DNA from: Marinibaculum pumilum
Lineage (GTDB): Bacteria; Pseudomonadota; Alphaproteobacteria; Ferrovibrionales; Ferrovibrionaceae
Reading direction: 5' to 3'
NCBI RefSeq assembly: GCF_042646425.1
Contig: NZ_JBHRTR010000054.1
Span: 558,001-622,000 of the forward strand
DNA: 64,000 nt
A program made the translations under genes and the position numbers. The first letter of the stretch is position 1, and each line of letters starts with the position of its first letter. Below, in pieces: positions 35,406 through 44,286 of this stretch. Under the pieces are notes generated by a model that saw nothing but the letters and a program-made list of their open reading frames with translations, ran no database searches and was not told the DNA's origin.

Positions 35406-36746
35406 ATGAACCGCAATGGATTTTCCCGCCGCACCCTGCTGAAGGGGAGCGCCGCCGCAGCTGCCGGGCTGATGGCCGTTCCGATGATCAACCGCGGCGC
35501 CTGGGCGCAGGAATTCCGCAACAATCCCGGCAATGCCGCCAATGTCGTGTTCGGCTTCAACGTGCCGCAGACCGGCGCCTATGCCGATGAGGGCGCGGAC
35601 GAGCTGCGCGCCTACCAGCTGGCCGTCAAGCACCTCAACGGCGAGGGCGACGGCGGCATGCTCAACACCATGGCGCCGAAGTCCCTGAAGGGGAACGGCG
35701 TGCTGGGCAAGAAGGTCACTTTCGTGACCGGCGACACCCAGACCAAGTCCGACGCCGCCCGCGCCTCCGCGAAGCGGATGATCGAGAAGGACGGCGTGAT
35801 CATGTTCACCGGCGGCTCGTCCTCCGGCACCGCGATCGCGCAGCAGTCGCTGGCGCAGGAGATGGGCGTCATCTTCATGTGCGGCCTGACCCATTCCAAC
35901 GACACCACGGGCAAGGACCGCCGCCGCTACGGCTTCCGCCACTTCTTCAACGCCTATATGTCGGGCCTGGCGCTCGCCCCGGTGCTGCAGGAGGAATACG
36001 GCAAGGACCGCAAGGCCTATCACCTGACCGCCGACTATACCTGGGGCTGGACCCAGGAGGAGTCGATCAAGAACGCCACCGAGGCGCTCGGCTGGGAAAC
36101 CACCGCCACGGTCCGTACGCCGCTCGGCGCCGGCGACTTCTCGCAGTACATCACGCCGGTGCTGAATTCCGGCGCCGACGTGCTGATCCTGAACCACTAC
36201 GGCAAGGACATGGTCAACTCCCTGACCCAGGCCGTGGCGTTCGGGCTGCGCGACAAGCAGGTCAACGGCAAGCAGTTCGAGGTCGTGGTGCCGCTCTATT
36301 CCCGCCTGATGGCGCAGGGCGCGGGCGACAACGTGAAGGGCATCCTGGGCACCACCAACTGGCACTGGTCGCTGACCGATGCCGGCAGCCAGGCCTTCGT
36401 GAAGTCCTTCGGCCAGGAATACGGCTTCCCGCCCAGCCAGGCGGCGCAAACCTGCTACGTGCAGGCGCTGCTCTACGCCAATGCCTGCGAGCAGGCCGGC
36501 ACCTTCTATCCGCCGGAGGTGATCAAGGCGCTGGAAGGCTTCGAGTTCGACGGCATGGGCAACGGCCCGACCCTGTACCGGGCCGAGGATCATCAGTGCT
36601 TCAAGGACGTGCTGGTGGTGCGCGGCAAGGAGAACCCGACCAGCCAGTTCGACCTGCTGGAGGTCGTGAAGATCGTGCCGCGCGACAAGGTGACCTATCC
36701 GGTCGACACCTTCCCGGGCTCGCTCGGCCCCTACAACGTCAGCTGA
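35406..36746 (+). CDS. LIV-type ABC substrate-binding protein, Tat-exported
   Basis: A 446-residue protein with a twin-arginine signal (NGFSRRTLLKGSAAAAAGLMAVP, cleavage after AWA). The mature part starts NVVFGFNVPQTGAYADEGADELRAYQLAVKHLN, like HAAT-family binding proteins for urea, amides or branched-chain compounds; it lacks the UrtA-specific length and features I could check. GGGAGGAAAAAG precedes the ATG. It leads a complete importer (two permeases, two ATPases). Tat export suggests cofactor-assisted folding or early folding in the cytoplasm. Confidence 0.87.
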   Translation: MNRNGFSRRTLLKGSAAAAAGLMAVPMINRGAWAQEFRNNPGNAANVVFGFNVPQTGAYADEGADELRAYQLAVKHLNGEGDGGMLNTMAPKSLKGNGVLGKKVTFVTGDTQTKSDAARASAKRMIEKDGVIMFTGGSSSGTAIAQQSLAQEMGVIFMCGLTHSNDTTGKDRRRYGFRHFFNAYMSGLALAPVLQEEYGKDRKAYHLTADYTWGWTQEESIKNATEALGWETTATVRTPLGAGDFSQYITPVLNSGADVLILNHYGKDMVNSLTQAVAFGLRDKQVNGKQFEVVVPLYSRLMAQGAGDNVKGILGTTNWHWSLTDAGSQAFVKSFGQEYGFPPSQAAQTCYVQALLYANACEQAGTFYPPEVIKALEGFEFDGMGNGPTLYRAEDHQCFKDVLVVRGKENPTSQFDLLEVVKIVPRDKVTYPVDTFPGSLGPYNVS

Positions 36747-36795
36747 CCGGGCAGGCTGCGTAGCTTCAGGGTCTTCTGACTGGACCCGCGTATCG

Positions 36796-36817
36796 GGGCC
36801 CGGCTTCGGCCGGGCCC
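36796..36817 (+). terminator. Hairpin after the binding-protein gene
   Basis: GGGCCCGGC, loop TTCG, GCCGGGCCC: nine perfect pairs with a stable tetraloop, 50 bp after the stop. No U tract. Probably protects the 3' end of the binding-protein message. Confidence 0.55.
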
Positions 36818-36877
36818 GTCTGGGGCGTCGGCGTTCCTCCGCCAACGTCTGGCCGGCCGTCCGGTCCCGCGCAAGCG

Positions 36878-36924
36878 GGCCGCCTTTCCCGAGAGGGCGG
36901 ATCGGCGGCCGGCCCCTTTTTTTT
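36878..36924 (+). terminator. Attenuator-type terminator before the permease genes
   Basis: GGCCGCC (36878-36884) can pair with GGCGGCC (36904-36910), followed after GGCCCC by eight T residues (36917-36924). It lies between the binding protein and permease genes of one operon and would reduce transporter-subunit transcription relative to the binding protein. Confidence 0.6.
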
Positions 36925-36991
36925 CCGCCATGCCGGCGCCCGCAACCGCGGTGCCGGCACCGGCATCTGCCAAGGAATGGGACCAAAGCCG

Positions 36992-38008
36992 ATGGACGCG
37001 CTCGTCCTGCAGCTGCTGAACGGCCTGGACAAGGGCGGCGCCTATGCGCTGATCGCCCTGGGCCTGACCTTGATCTTCGGCACCCTGGGCGTCGTCAACT
37101 TCGCCCATGGCGCGCTGTTCATGCTCGGCGCCTTCTGCGCCGTCACCATGCAGAAGCTGCTCACCCTCTCCTCCAAGGTGAAGGACGAGAGCATCACCTT
37201 CTTCGACGCCTACAAGGAGATCCCCTACCTGGAGATCTGGCTGGGCGATACCGGCAAGGTGATCATCGACTATTCGGTGCCGCTGGCGATCATCCTGGCG
37301 ATCCCGGTCATGCTGCTGATCGGCCTGGCGATGGAGCGCGGCCTGATCCGCTTCTTCTACCGCCGCCCGCATGCGGAACAGATCCTGGTCACCTTCGGCC
37401 TGGCGATCGTTCTGCAGGAGATCATCAAGGCGATCTTCGGCGCCAACCCGATCCCGACCCCGCCGCCGGAGATCGTCGACGGCAGCGCCGATATCGGCAG
37501 CTGGATCGGCCTGGGCGCCAACGTGATCTATCCCTGGTGGCGGCTGGTCTACCTGCTGTTCTCCGGCCTCGTCCTGTTCGGCGTCTTCGCCTTCCTGCAG
37601 TTCACCACCTTCGGCATGGTGGTCCGCGCCGGCATGCGCGATCGGGAGACGGTGGGCCTGCTGGGCATCAACATCCAGCGCCGCTTCACCATCGTCTTCG
37701 GCCTGGCGGCCGTGGTCGCCGGCCTGGCCGGCGTGATGTACACGCCGATCCTGCCGCCCGACTACCATATCGGCATGGACTTCCTGGTCCTGTCCTTCGT
37801 CGTCGTCGTGGTCGGCGGCATGGGCTCGCTGGGCGGCGCGGTGCTGGCCGGCTTCCTGCTGGGGATCCTGCAATCCTTCGCCTCGATGAACGAGGTGAAG
37901 GCGATCATCCCCGGCATCGACCAGATCATCATCTACCTTGTCGCCGTCGTGATCCTGCTGGTGCGCCCCCGCGGCCTGCTGGGCCGGCGCGGCGTGATGG
38001 AGGGCTGA
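36992..38008 (+). CDS. livH: LIV-type ABC permease (LivH-like), urea/amide-type importer
   Basis: About 338 residues, longer than typical LivH. LivH core: QLLNGLDKGGAYALIALGLTLIFGTLGVVNFAHGALFMLGAF, then a ~40-residue hydrophilic insertion (residues ~58-85, KVKDESITFFDAYKEIPYLEIWLG) and GGMGSLGGAVLAGFLLGILQSF near the end. The inserted loop is often seen in HAAT permeases of the UrtB-like branch. ATG at 36992 is preferred; ATG 36977 would add five residues. The stop lies 4 bp before the next permease. Confidence 0.87.
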   Translation: MDALVLQLLNGLDKGGAYALIALGLTLIFGTLGVVNFAHGALFMLGAFCAVTMQKLLTLSSKVKDESITFFDAYKEIPYLEIWLGDTGKVIIDYSVPLAIILAIPVMLLIGLAMERGLIRFFYRRPHAEQILVTFGLAIVLQEIIKAIFGANPIPTPPPEIVDGSADIGSWIGLGANVIYPWWRLVYLLFSGLVLFGVFAFLQFTTFGMVVRAGMRDRETVGLLGINIQRRFTIVFGLAAVVAGLAGVMYTPILPPDYHIGMDFLVLSFVVVVVGGMGSLGGAVLAGFLLGILQSFASMNEVKAIIPGIDQIIIYLVAVVILLVRPRGLLGRRGVMEG

Positions 38009-38012
38009 GCCG

Positions 38013-39206
38013 ATGAGCGCCGCTTCCATGGAACTCTCCAGCCCCGGCCCGCGCCGCCTGGTGCAGCCCGGCCCCCGCAACGACGCGATCCTGATGCTCT
38101 GCTTCGCGGTCGCGGTGCTGGCGATGCCGCTCTGGCTCGACCCGATCGGCGCCGCCTATCCGGACCTGATGCAGAAGTTCGCGATCTACGGGATCTTCGC
38201 GATCGGCTTCAACATCCTGTTCGGCCTGACCGGCTACCTCTCCTTCGGTCATGCCGCCTTCCTGGGCGTCGGCTCCTACACCGCGGTCTGGAGCTTCAAG
38301 CTGCTGACCATGAACGTGCTGCCGGCGGTCGCCTTCGGCATCCTGTTCGCCGGCCTGTTCGCCGCCGCCATCGGCTTCATCAGCCTGCGCCGGACGGGCA
38401 TCTACTTCTCGATCCTGACCCTGGCCTTCGCGCAGATGTGCTACAACCTCGCCTATTCGGTGCTCACCCCGATCACCAACGGCGAGACCGGGCTGCAGCT
38501 CACCGCGCAGGATCCGCGGATCCTGGACAGCTGGTTCGGCGTGGTGCCGGAAGTTGGCCTGCCCTCGACCAACCTGTTCGGGCTGGAGATGAGCGGCTAT
38601 CCCGGCTTCTACTTCTGCGGCGTGATCCTGATCATCGGCTTCTACCTGGCGCTGCGGATCACCCGCTCGCCCTTCGGCATGATGCTGCGAGGCATCAAGT
38701 CGAACCAGAACCGGATCAACTATACCGGCGTCCATGCCCGGCCCTACGCCCTGACCGCCTTCATCATCTCCGGCATGTATGCCGGCCTGGCCGGCACCAT
38801 GCTGGCCGCCACCGACCCGCTGGCGGGCGCGGAGCGGATGCAGTGGACCGCGTCGGGCGAGGTGGTGCTGATGACCATCCTGGGCGGCGCCGGCACACTG
38901 CTGGGGCCGGTGCTGGGCGCGGCGCTGATCAAGTATTTCGAGAACATCTTCTCCGCCTTCAACGACCAGGTCCTGCACCAGGTCTTCGCCTTCCTGCCGG
39001 ACGGGGTGGAGAGCGTCGTCGTCGGCATCCTCAGCCTGTTCGTGGGCGAGGGCTGGCACCTCACCCTGGGCGTGCTGTTCATGCTGATCGTGATCTTCCT
39101 GCCTGGCGGGCTGATGGAAGGCTTCCGGCGGCTGGGGCGGGTCGCGGCCCGGCGCCGCCAGCGCCGGCAGGCGGCCGGCACGGCCAGCCACCAGGGCGCG
39201 CAGTGA
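38013..39206 (+). CDS. livM: LIV-type ABC permease (LivM-like)
   Basis: A 397-residue permease with roughly ten helices. The signature GIFAIGFNILFGLTGYLSFGHAAFLGVGSYTAVW matches LivM, and GEVVLMTILGGAGTLLGPVLGAAL follows near residue 285. The C-terminal ~25 residues are Arg/Gln/Ala-rich and cytoplasmic. It lies 4 bp after livH and 13 bp before livG, in one operon with a Tat-exported binding protein. Confidence 0.89.
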   Translation: MSAASMELSSPGPRRLVQPGPRNDAILMLCFAVAVLAMPLWLDPIGAAYPDLMQKFAIYGIFAIGFNILFGLTGYLSFGHAAFLGVGSYTAVWSFKLLTMNVLPAVAFGILFAGLFAAAIGFISLRRTGIYFSILTLAFAQMCYNLAYSVLTPITNGETGLQLTAQDPRILDSWFGVVPEVGLPSTNLFGLEMSGYPGFYFCGVILIIGFYLALRITRSPFGMMLRGIKSNQNRINYTGVHARPYALTAFIISGMYAGLAGTMLAATDPLAGAERMQWTASGEVVLMTILGGAGTLLGPVLGAALIKYFENIFSAFNDQVLHQVFAFLPDGVESVVVGILSLFVGEGWHLTLGVLFMLIVIFLPGGLMEGFRRLGRVAARRRQRRQAAGTASHQGAQ

Positions 39207-39219
39207 GGGGGTGGGAACG

Positions 39220-39975
39220 ATGAGCATCCTGCAGGTGCAGAACCTCAACAAGCAGTTCGGCGGCCTGGCCGCGCTGCGCAACGTCAACCTGGAAGTGGAG
39301 GAAGGTGCCGTCCACGCCATCATCGGCCCGAACGGCGCCGGCAAATCGACCCTGCTGAACTGCTTCGTCGGCCGCCTGACGCCGGACACCGGCACGGTGA
39401 TGTTCGACGGCGGCTCGCTGCTGGGCCTGGCGCCGCACCAGATCAATCAGGCCGGCGTCGCCAGGGTGTTCCAGACACCGGAGATCTTCGCCGACCTGAC
39501 CCTGCTGGAAAACGTGATGATCCCGACCTTCGCCCGGCGCGACGGCGCCTTCCGGGTGAAGTCGTGGATCCGGGTCGACGGCGAGCGCGCGGTGCGGGAG
39601 AAGGCCGAGCATCTGCTGGAAGAGGTCGGCCTGGCGGAGAAGAAGGACGAGACCGCCGGCACCCTGTCGCGTGGCGACAAAAGGCGGCTGGAGCTCGCCA
39701 TGTGCCTGGTGCAGGAGCCGCGGCTGCTGCTGCTGGACGAGCCCACCGCCGGCATGTCGCGCGCAGACACCAACGCCACCATCGACCTGCTGAAGCGGAT
39801 CGGCGAGCGCGGCATCACCAAGATCGTCATCGAGCACGACATGCATGTCGTGTTCTCCCTCGCCCACCGGATCTCCGTCCTGGCCCAGGGCACCGTGATC
39901 GCCGAGGGCGCGCCCGCGGAGATCAAGGGCGACGAGAGGGTCCAGGAAGCCTATCTTGGCGGAGCGCATCTATGA
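39220..39975 (+). CDS. livG: LIV-type ABC ATPase (LivG-like)
   Basis: A 251-residue ABC ATPase: Walker A GPNGAGKSTLLN, RVFQTPEIFADLTLLENVM, signature-region TLSRGDKRRLELAMCLV and Walker B LLLLDEPTAGMSR, with IEHDMHVVFSLA as H loop. The signature (LSRGDKR) is the modified LivG type. ATG at 39220 follows GAGGGGGTGGGAACG; GTG 39211 would add three residues. Its stop overlaps the livF start by 4 bp. Confidence 0.89.
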   Translation: MSILQVQNLNKQFGGLAALRNVNLEVEEGAVHAIIGPNGAGKSTLLNCFVGRLTPDTGTVMFDGGSLLGLAPHQINQAGVARVFQTPEIFADLTLLENVMIPTFARRDGAFRVKSWIRVDGERAVREKAEHLLEEVGLAEKKDETAGTLSRGDKRRLELAMCLVQEPRLLLLDEPTAGMSRADTNATIDLLKRIGERGITKIVIEHDMHVVFSLAHRISVLAQGTVIAEGAPAEIKGDERVQEAYLGGAHL

Positions 39976-40781
39976 ACATGATGAAGGCCATCGACGACAT
40001 GCCCGGTTCCGAAAGCCCTGCCCGCACCGCCGAGGCGGGTGCCGCCGCCGCGCCGGCGCCGGGCGCCGCGGCCGCCCCGGCCTTTTTCTCGGCCCGCGAC
40101 CTGCACGCCTATTACGGCGAGAGCTACATCGTGCAGGGGGTCGGCTTCGACGTGCGCGAGGGCGAGATCCTGGCCCTGCTGGGCCGCAACGGCGCGGGCA
40201 AGACCTCCACCCTGCGCGCCATCGCCCGGGTCGACAGCCCGGCCCTGACCCATGGCGAGGTCTGGCTGGACGGCAAGGCCCTGCACAGGATGGAGGCCTA
40301 CCAGGCCGCCCGGGTCGGCGTCGGCCTGGTGCCGGAGGACCGGCGCATCATCCCCGGCCTGACGGTGGAGGAGAACCTGCAGCTCGCCCAGATCGTGGAG
40401 CCCAAGGGCTGGGAACTGGAGCGGATCTACGACCATTTCCCGCGCCTGGCGGAACGCCGCAAGCAGGAAGGCGTCACCCTCTCCGGCGGCGAGCAGCAGA
40501 TGCTGGCGGTGGCACGGGCGCTGGCCCGCGAGGTGAAGCTGCTGCTGCTGGACGAACCCTATGAGGGCCTCGCCCCGGTGATCGTGCAGGAGATCGAGAA
40601 GATCCTGGAAGAGATCAAGGGCCTGGGCCTGACCACCATCATCGTGGAGCAGAACGCCATCGCCGCCCTGCACCTGGCCGACCGCGCGGCGATCCTGGAC
40701 ATGGGCCAGGTGGTCTTCGACGGCCCCGCCCGCGAGGTGCTGGACAACGAGGAGCTGCGGCAGCAGTACCTGGCGATCTGA
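39972..40781 (+). CDS. livF: LIV-type ABC ATPase (LivF-like)
   Basis: A 269-residue ABC ATPase with a ~35-residue Ala/Pro-rich N-terminal extension (AGAAAAPAPGAAAAPAF). Then Walker A LLGRNGAGKTST, EDRRIIPGLTVEENL, signature LSGGEQQMLAVARAL and Walker B LLLLDEPYEGLAP. The PYEGLAP end identifies LivF. ATG at 39972 overlaps the livG stop (ATGA). It closes the importer operon; the TauD-like gene begins 177 bp later. Confidence 0.88.
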   Translation: MNMMKAIDDMPGSESPARTAEAGAAAAPAPGAAAAPAFFSARDLHAYYGESYIVQGVGFDVREGEILALLGRNGAGKTSTLRAIARVDSPALTHGEVWLDGKALHRMEAYQAARVGVGLVPEDRRIIPGLTVEENLQLAQIVEPKGWELERIYDHFPRLAERRKQEGVTLSGGEQQMLAVARALAREVKLLLLDEPYEGLAPVIVQEIEKILEEIKGLGLTTIIVEQNAIAALHLADRAAILDMGQVVFDGPAREVLDNEELRQQYLAI

Positions 40782-40958
40782 CCGGACCGCCACGCCATCG
40801 GAACGGCTTCCCGCTCAAGGCGGGAACGAGGGACGGCATGGGAGGACCGGCCGGCGCGCCGTCCCGCTTGCGATGCATGCCAGCCCCTCCCCGCCCCCGC
40901 TTCCGGTACCTCGGCCCGCATTGCTATCCTCCCCCGAACTCGGAGCAAGGGGCTGAAG

Positions 40959-42023
40959 ATGGCGTTCACACCGCAGAGCCGCACGACCGCGCGGCCGGGA
41001 CGGCCGGTGGCCGATCCCGCCAACTGGACCGCCGCCGATCTGGGCGGTGACCGCTCCTGGATCCACGAACTGACGGACGGAGAGGTCGCCGACCTGCGCG
41101 CGGCCGGCCGTGCGGCGCTCGACGTGGCGGGCGGCGACCCCACCCGCCTCACCGGCATCGGCCGCGACGGCTTCGACCTCGGCCGCTTCGCCCTGCCGCT
41201 GGCCCGCATCCGGCGGGAGCTGAAGGACGGGCCGGGCCTCGCCCTGATCCGCGGCCTGCCCGTCGGCACTCCTGACGGCCAGGACATGCCGGAGGCGGAA
41301 TGCGCGGCGATCTTCTGGGGGATCGGCCGGCATCTGGGGAAGGCGATCTCCAACAATCCGGACGGCGACCTGATCGGCCATGTCCACGACACCGGCAAGA
41401 GCTACGACGACCCGAACGTGCGCGGCTACCAGACCGCGGTGACGATGGACTATCACTGCGACCAGGCGGAGCTGGTCGCCCTGTTCTGCCTGCGCACGGC
41501 GATGGAAGGCGGGCTGTCGAAGGTTGCCTCGTCAGTCGCGGTCTACAACACCCTGCTCTCCCTGCGCCCCGACCTGGTCGAGGCGCTGATGCAGCCGCTG
41601 TGCTGGACCAAGCATGGCGAGGCGGATCCCGCCCAGCAGCCCTGGTACGAAAGCCCGGTCTTCGCCTTCAAGGACGGGCTGCTCTGCACTGCCTTCGGCC
41701 CAAAGCATATCGAAAAGGGCCATGCCCTGCCCGGCGCACCGGCGCTGACCTCGGCCCAGGCGGAGGGCCTGCGCCTGGCGGAGGAGATCGCGGAGGCGCA
41801 GCACCTGTCGATGGAGCTGCGCCCCGGCGACATCCAGATCCTCAACAACGAGGTGATGCTGCATACCCGCACCGGCTTCACCGACTGGCCGGAACCGGCC
41901 CGCCGCCGCCACCTGTGGCGGCTCTGGCTCGCCGCACCGGACATCCGGCCGGCCACGGAGTACATCCTGCAATGGCGCCGCGGCGTGAACGTGGCGGAAA
42001 CGAAGACGCGGATCGCGCTTTAG
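40959..42023 (+). CDS. TauD/TfdA-family 2-oxoglutarate oxygenase
   Basis: A 354-residue Fe(II)/2OG dioxygenase of the TauD/GbbH superfamily. Ligands: H166 and D168 (MDYHCDQAELV) and H302 (EVMLHTRTGF); the 2OG-binding arginine is probably R321 in RRRHLWRLWL. AGCAAGGGGCTGAAG precedes the ATG. Family members open sulfonates, betaines or aryloxyalkanoates, so a role in degrading what the upstream LIV-type importer brings in is possible. The 177-bp gap before it contains only a weak hairpin (40808-40826). Confidence 0.86.
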   Translation: MAFTPQSRTTARPGRPVADPANWTAADLGGDRSWIHELTDGEVADLRAAGRAALDVAGGDPTRLTGIGRDGFDLGRFALPLARIRRELKDGPGLALIRGLPVGTPDGQDMPEAECAAIFWGIGRHLGKAISNNPDGDLIGHVHDTGKSYDDPNVRGYQTAVTMDYHCDQAELVALFCLRTAMEGGLSKVASSVAVYNTLLSLRPDLVEALMQPLCWTKHGEADPAQQPWYESPVFAFKDGLLCTAFGPKHIEKGHALPGAPALTSAQAEGLRLAEEIAEAQHLSMELRPGDIQILNNEVMLHTRTGFTDWPEPARRRHLWRLWLAAPDIRPATEYILQWRRGVNVAETKTRIAL

Positions 42024-42193
42024 GGGATGGCGGGCGGCGCGCCCTGCTCCAAGGTCTCGACCACATCCCCCCAAGCGTCACCGCCGCGCTCGTCGCGGCG
42101 ATCCAGGGTGCCGCCAGGGTCAATCAAGGCAGGCTCTCATCGAGTGGCTGCAGCATGGACGCGCGGAACAAATCCGCGCGTGATGCATGAAGT

Positions 42194-42221
42194 CGGCGGT
42201 GTGGCTCGCTCCACACCGCCG
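42194..42221. terminator. Hairpin between convergent oxygenase and sugar-importer units
   Basis: CGGCGGTGTGG (42194-42204), loop CTCGCT, CCACACCGCCG (42211-42221): 11 perfect pairs. AAAAGC follows on the plus strand. It lies in the 259-bp gap between two converging stops; the rest of that gap shows nothing else I can name. Confidence 0.55.
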
Positions 42222-42282
42222 AAAAGCTTAGCCGGACAGCCGCGGCTCAAGGCCTGGCATGACCGCGGCGCCCGGCCCCGGC

Positions 42283-43260
42283 TCAGAACGTGCTTTTCTC
42301 GTCGTAGAACTTCACCACGTTCTCTTCGGTGATGATCGGCGAGGGCAGGACGGTGTCCTTCTCCGGCACCGCGCCGGCCAGGATCGCCATCGTGCGGTGG
42401 AAGCCGGCGCGGCCGATCTGGTCCGACGAGTTCAGGCCGGTGGCACCGTAATTGCCGCCCTCCTTCATGATCGCCGCCAGCGCGCCCTTCTCGCCGTCGA
42501 CGGAGGTGATGAAGATCTCGCCGGCACGGCCGGCATCGGCGATCGCCTTCTGCGCGCCCAGGCACATGGAATCGTTCTCGCAGAACACCGCGTCGAGCTT
42601 TTCCTCCTTGGCCAGCAGATCCTCCATCTGCTTGAAGCCGCCATCGGCGCTCCAGCCGGCCCAGCCCGGTGCGATCACCGCCTCGACCCCGGTGCCTTCC
42701 AGCTTCGAGGTCATGCCCTCGGTCCGGTTGGAGCCGATGGAATTGTCGGCCGGGCCGCCGCGGATCACCGCCACCCGGCCCTTGCCGTCCAGGCGCTCGA
42801 CGATGTAGCGGCCGATCCCCTCGCCGATGGCGCGGTTGTCGGGGCCGACCCAGCTGGTGTAGTCGGCCAGCTTCAGCAGCCGGTCGACCATCACCAGCGG
42901 CACGCCGGCCTGGGTGATCGCGTCGGTCGCCGCCGGCGCCGCCTCGATCCAGCCGCCGGAGACGATGATCGCGTCGACCTGCTGGTTCAGCAGGTCCTCC
43001 ACGTCCGCCGTCAGCTTCGCCACGTCGCCGCCGGCATCGGTCGACAGGATCTCGACGTTCGAATAATGCGCGGCCTCCGCCTTCACGGCGGCGTCCATGC
43101 CGACGAAATAGGCGCAGCACAGCGACAGGTTCACCATGCCGATGCGGATCTCTTCTTCTGCCGCCGCCGGTCCTGCCGGCATGGCCAGACCGGCGACGGC
43201 GATGCCGCCTGCCATGACCGCCGCGGTCGCCATGCGCCGCGCCTTGGATGCGATGCTCAT
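42283..43260 (-). CDS. Sugar-type ABC substrate-binding protein (RbsB/periplasmic-binding family)
   Basis: A 325-residue periplasmic protein: Sec signal to about residue 35 (cleavage after GPAAA), mature start EEEIRIGMVNLSLCCAYFVGMDAAVKAEA. The Peripla_BP_4 fold is shown by DAIIVSGGWIEAAPAATDAITQAGVPLVMVDRL and DAVFCENDSMCLGAQKAI. It is last in a minus-strand operon: ATPase, permease, binding protein. Substrate is a sugar or sugar-like compound; nothing fixes which. Confidence 0.87.
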   Translation of the reverse strand: MSIASKARRMATAAVMAGGIAVAGLAMPAGPAAAEEEIRIGMVNLSLCCAYFVGMDAAVKAEAAHYSNVEILSTDAGGDVAKLTADVEDLLNQQVDAIIVSGGWIEAAPAATDAITQAGVPLVMVDRLLKLADYTSWVGPDNRAIGEGIGRYIVERLDGKGRVAVIRGGPADNSIGSNRTEGMTSKLEGTGVEAVIAPGWAGWSADGGFKQMEDLLAKEEKLDAVFCENDSMCLGAQKAIADAGRAGEIFITSVDGEKGALAAIMKEGGNYGATGLNSSDQIGRAGFHRTMAILAGAVPEKDTVLPSPIITEENVVKFYDEKSTF

Positions 43261-43281
43261 TCTGCCTCTCCCTTCTGTCCT

Positions 43282-43302
43282 GCCGCGGGTTCTTCCCGCG
43301 GC
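43282..43302 (-). terminator. Intergenic hairpin between permease and binding-protein genes
   Basis: GCCGCGGG, loop TTCTT, CCCGCGGC: eight perfect pairs in the 71-bp gap. Being inside an operon it more likely stabilises or processes mRNA than terminates it. Confidence 0.4.
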
Positions 43303-43331
43303 CTTCGCGAAACCGCCCCTGCCCTTTCCGG

Positions 43332-44276
43332 TCAGAGCCTGCGCCGCCTGGCGAGCACCGCCACCAGGATGATCAGGCCCTTCAGGAGCTGCTGGTAATA
43401 GGAATCGACGTTGAACAGGTTCAGCACGTTGTCGACGACAGCGAGCGCCAGGACGCCGCCCAGCACCCCCAGCACCGTGCCGCCGCCGCCGCCCAGCAGG
43501 CCGCCGCCGATCACCACCGCGGCGATCGCGTCGAGCTCGTAGCCGATGCCCACGCTGGGCTGCGCGATGCCCAGGCGCGACGAGAGCAGCACCCCGGCGA
43601 TCGCCGCGAACACCGCACAGGCGATATAGGCGAAGATCAGGTGGCGGCGGACATTGACGCCGGCCAGGCGCACCGCCTCCTTGTTGACGCCGATGGCAAA
43701 GGCGGCGCGGCCGGACACCGTGTGGTTCAGGTAGAACCAGACCACCGGCACCGCGGCGGCGAAGACGATGAAGGTGACCGGCACCGGCCCCAGGAAGGCG
43801 CCGCCGATCAGGGAGCGGAAGGCGGCCTCCTCCGGATAACGGGGGGTATCGGCATAGACGTAGGTCAGGCCCCGCAGGCTGCCCATCATTGCCAGGGTGA
43901 CGATGAAGGACTGCAGGTCGAAGCGCGCCACCAGCCAGCCGTTGAGCCAGCCCACCACCACGCCCATCGCGACGGCGACCGCCATCGCCAGCGGAAACGG
44001 CATCTGCGCCTGCAGGCCCACCGCCAGCATGCCGGCCAGCGCCAGCACCGAGCCGACGGACAGGTCGATGCCACCGGTGCGTATCACCATCAGCATGCCC
44101 AGGCTGAGAAAGCCGTTGGTGACCATCTGGCGGGAGATGTTCACCATGTTGCGCTGGGTCAGGAAGGCGTCGGAGGCGAAGGCCGCGAAGACGACCAGCG
44201 CGACGATCGCCAGCGCGAACAGCATGTCCGCGCGGCTGAGCCGCAGCCAGGAGGTTCGCACCGCCAGCCGCATCAT
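43332..44276 (-). CDS. Ribose-type ABC permease (BPD_transp_2)
   Basis: A 314-residue permease with about ten helices. The RbsC-like core FLSLGMLMVIRTGGIDLSVGSVLALAGM (near residues 55-85), VGIGYELDAIAAVVIGGGLLGGGGG and the end NLFNVDSYYQQLLKGLIILVAVLARRRR are typical. ATG at 44276 (or 44273) begins MMRLAVRTSW; the longer frame from 44369 overlaps the ATPase. The gap to the ATPase stop is 10 bp. Confidence 0.87.
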   Translation of the reverse strand: MMRLAVRTSWLRLSRADMLFALAIVALVVFAAFASDAFLTQRNMVNISRQMVTNGFLSLGMLMVIRTGGIDLSVGSVLALAGMLAVGLQAQMPFPLAMAVAVAMGVVVGWLNGWLVARFDLQSFIVTLAMMGSLRGLTYVYADTPRYPEEAAFRSLIGGAFLGPVPVTFIVFAAAVPVVWFYLNHTVSGRAAFAIGVNKEAVRLAGVNVRRHLIFAYIACAVFAAIAGVLLSSRLGIAQPSVGIGYELDAIAAVVIGGGLLGGGGGTVLGVLGGVLALAVVDNVLNLFNVDSYYQQLLKGLIILVAVLARRRRL

Positions 44277-44286
44277 CGGGCGCCAC

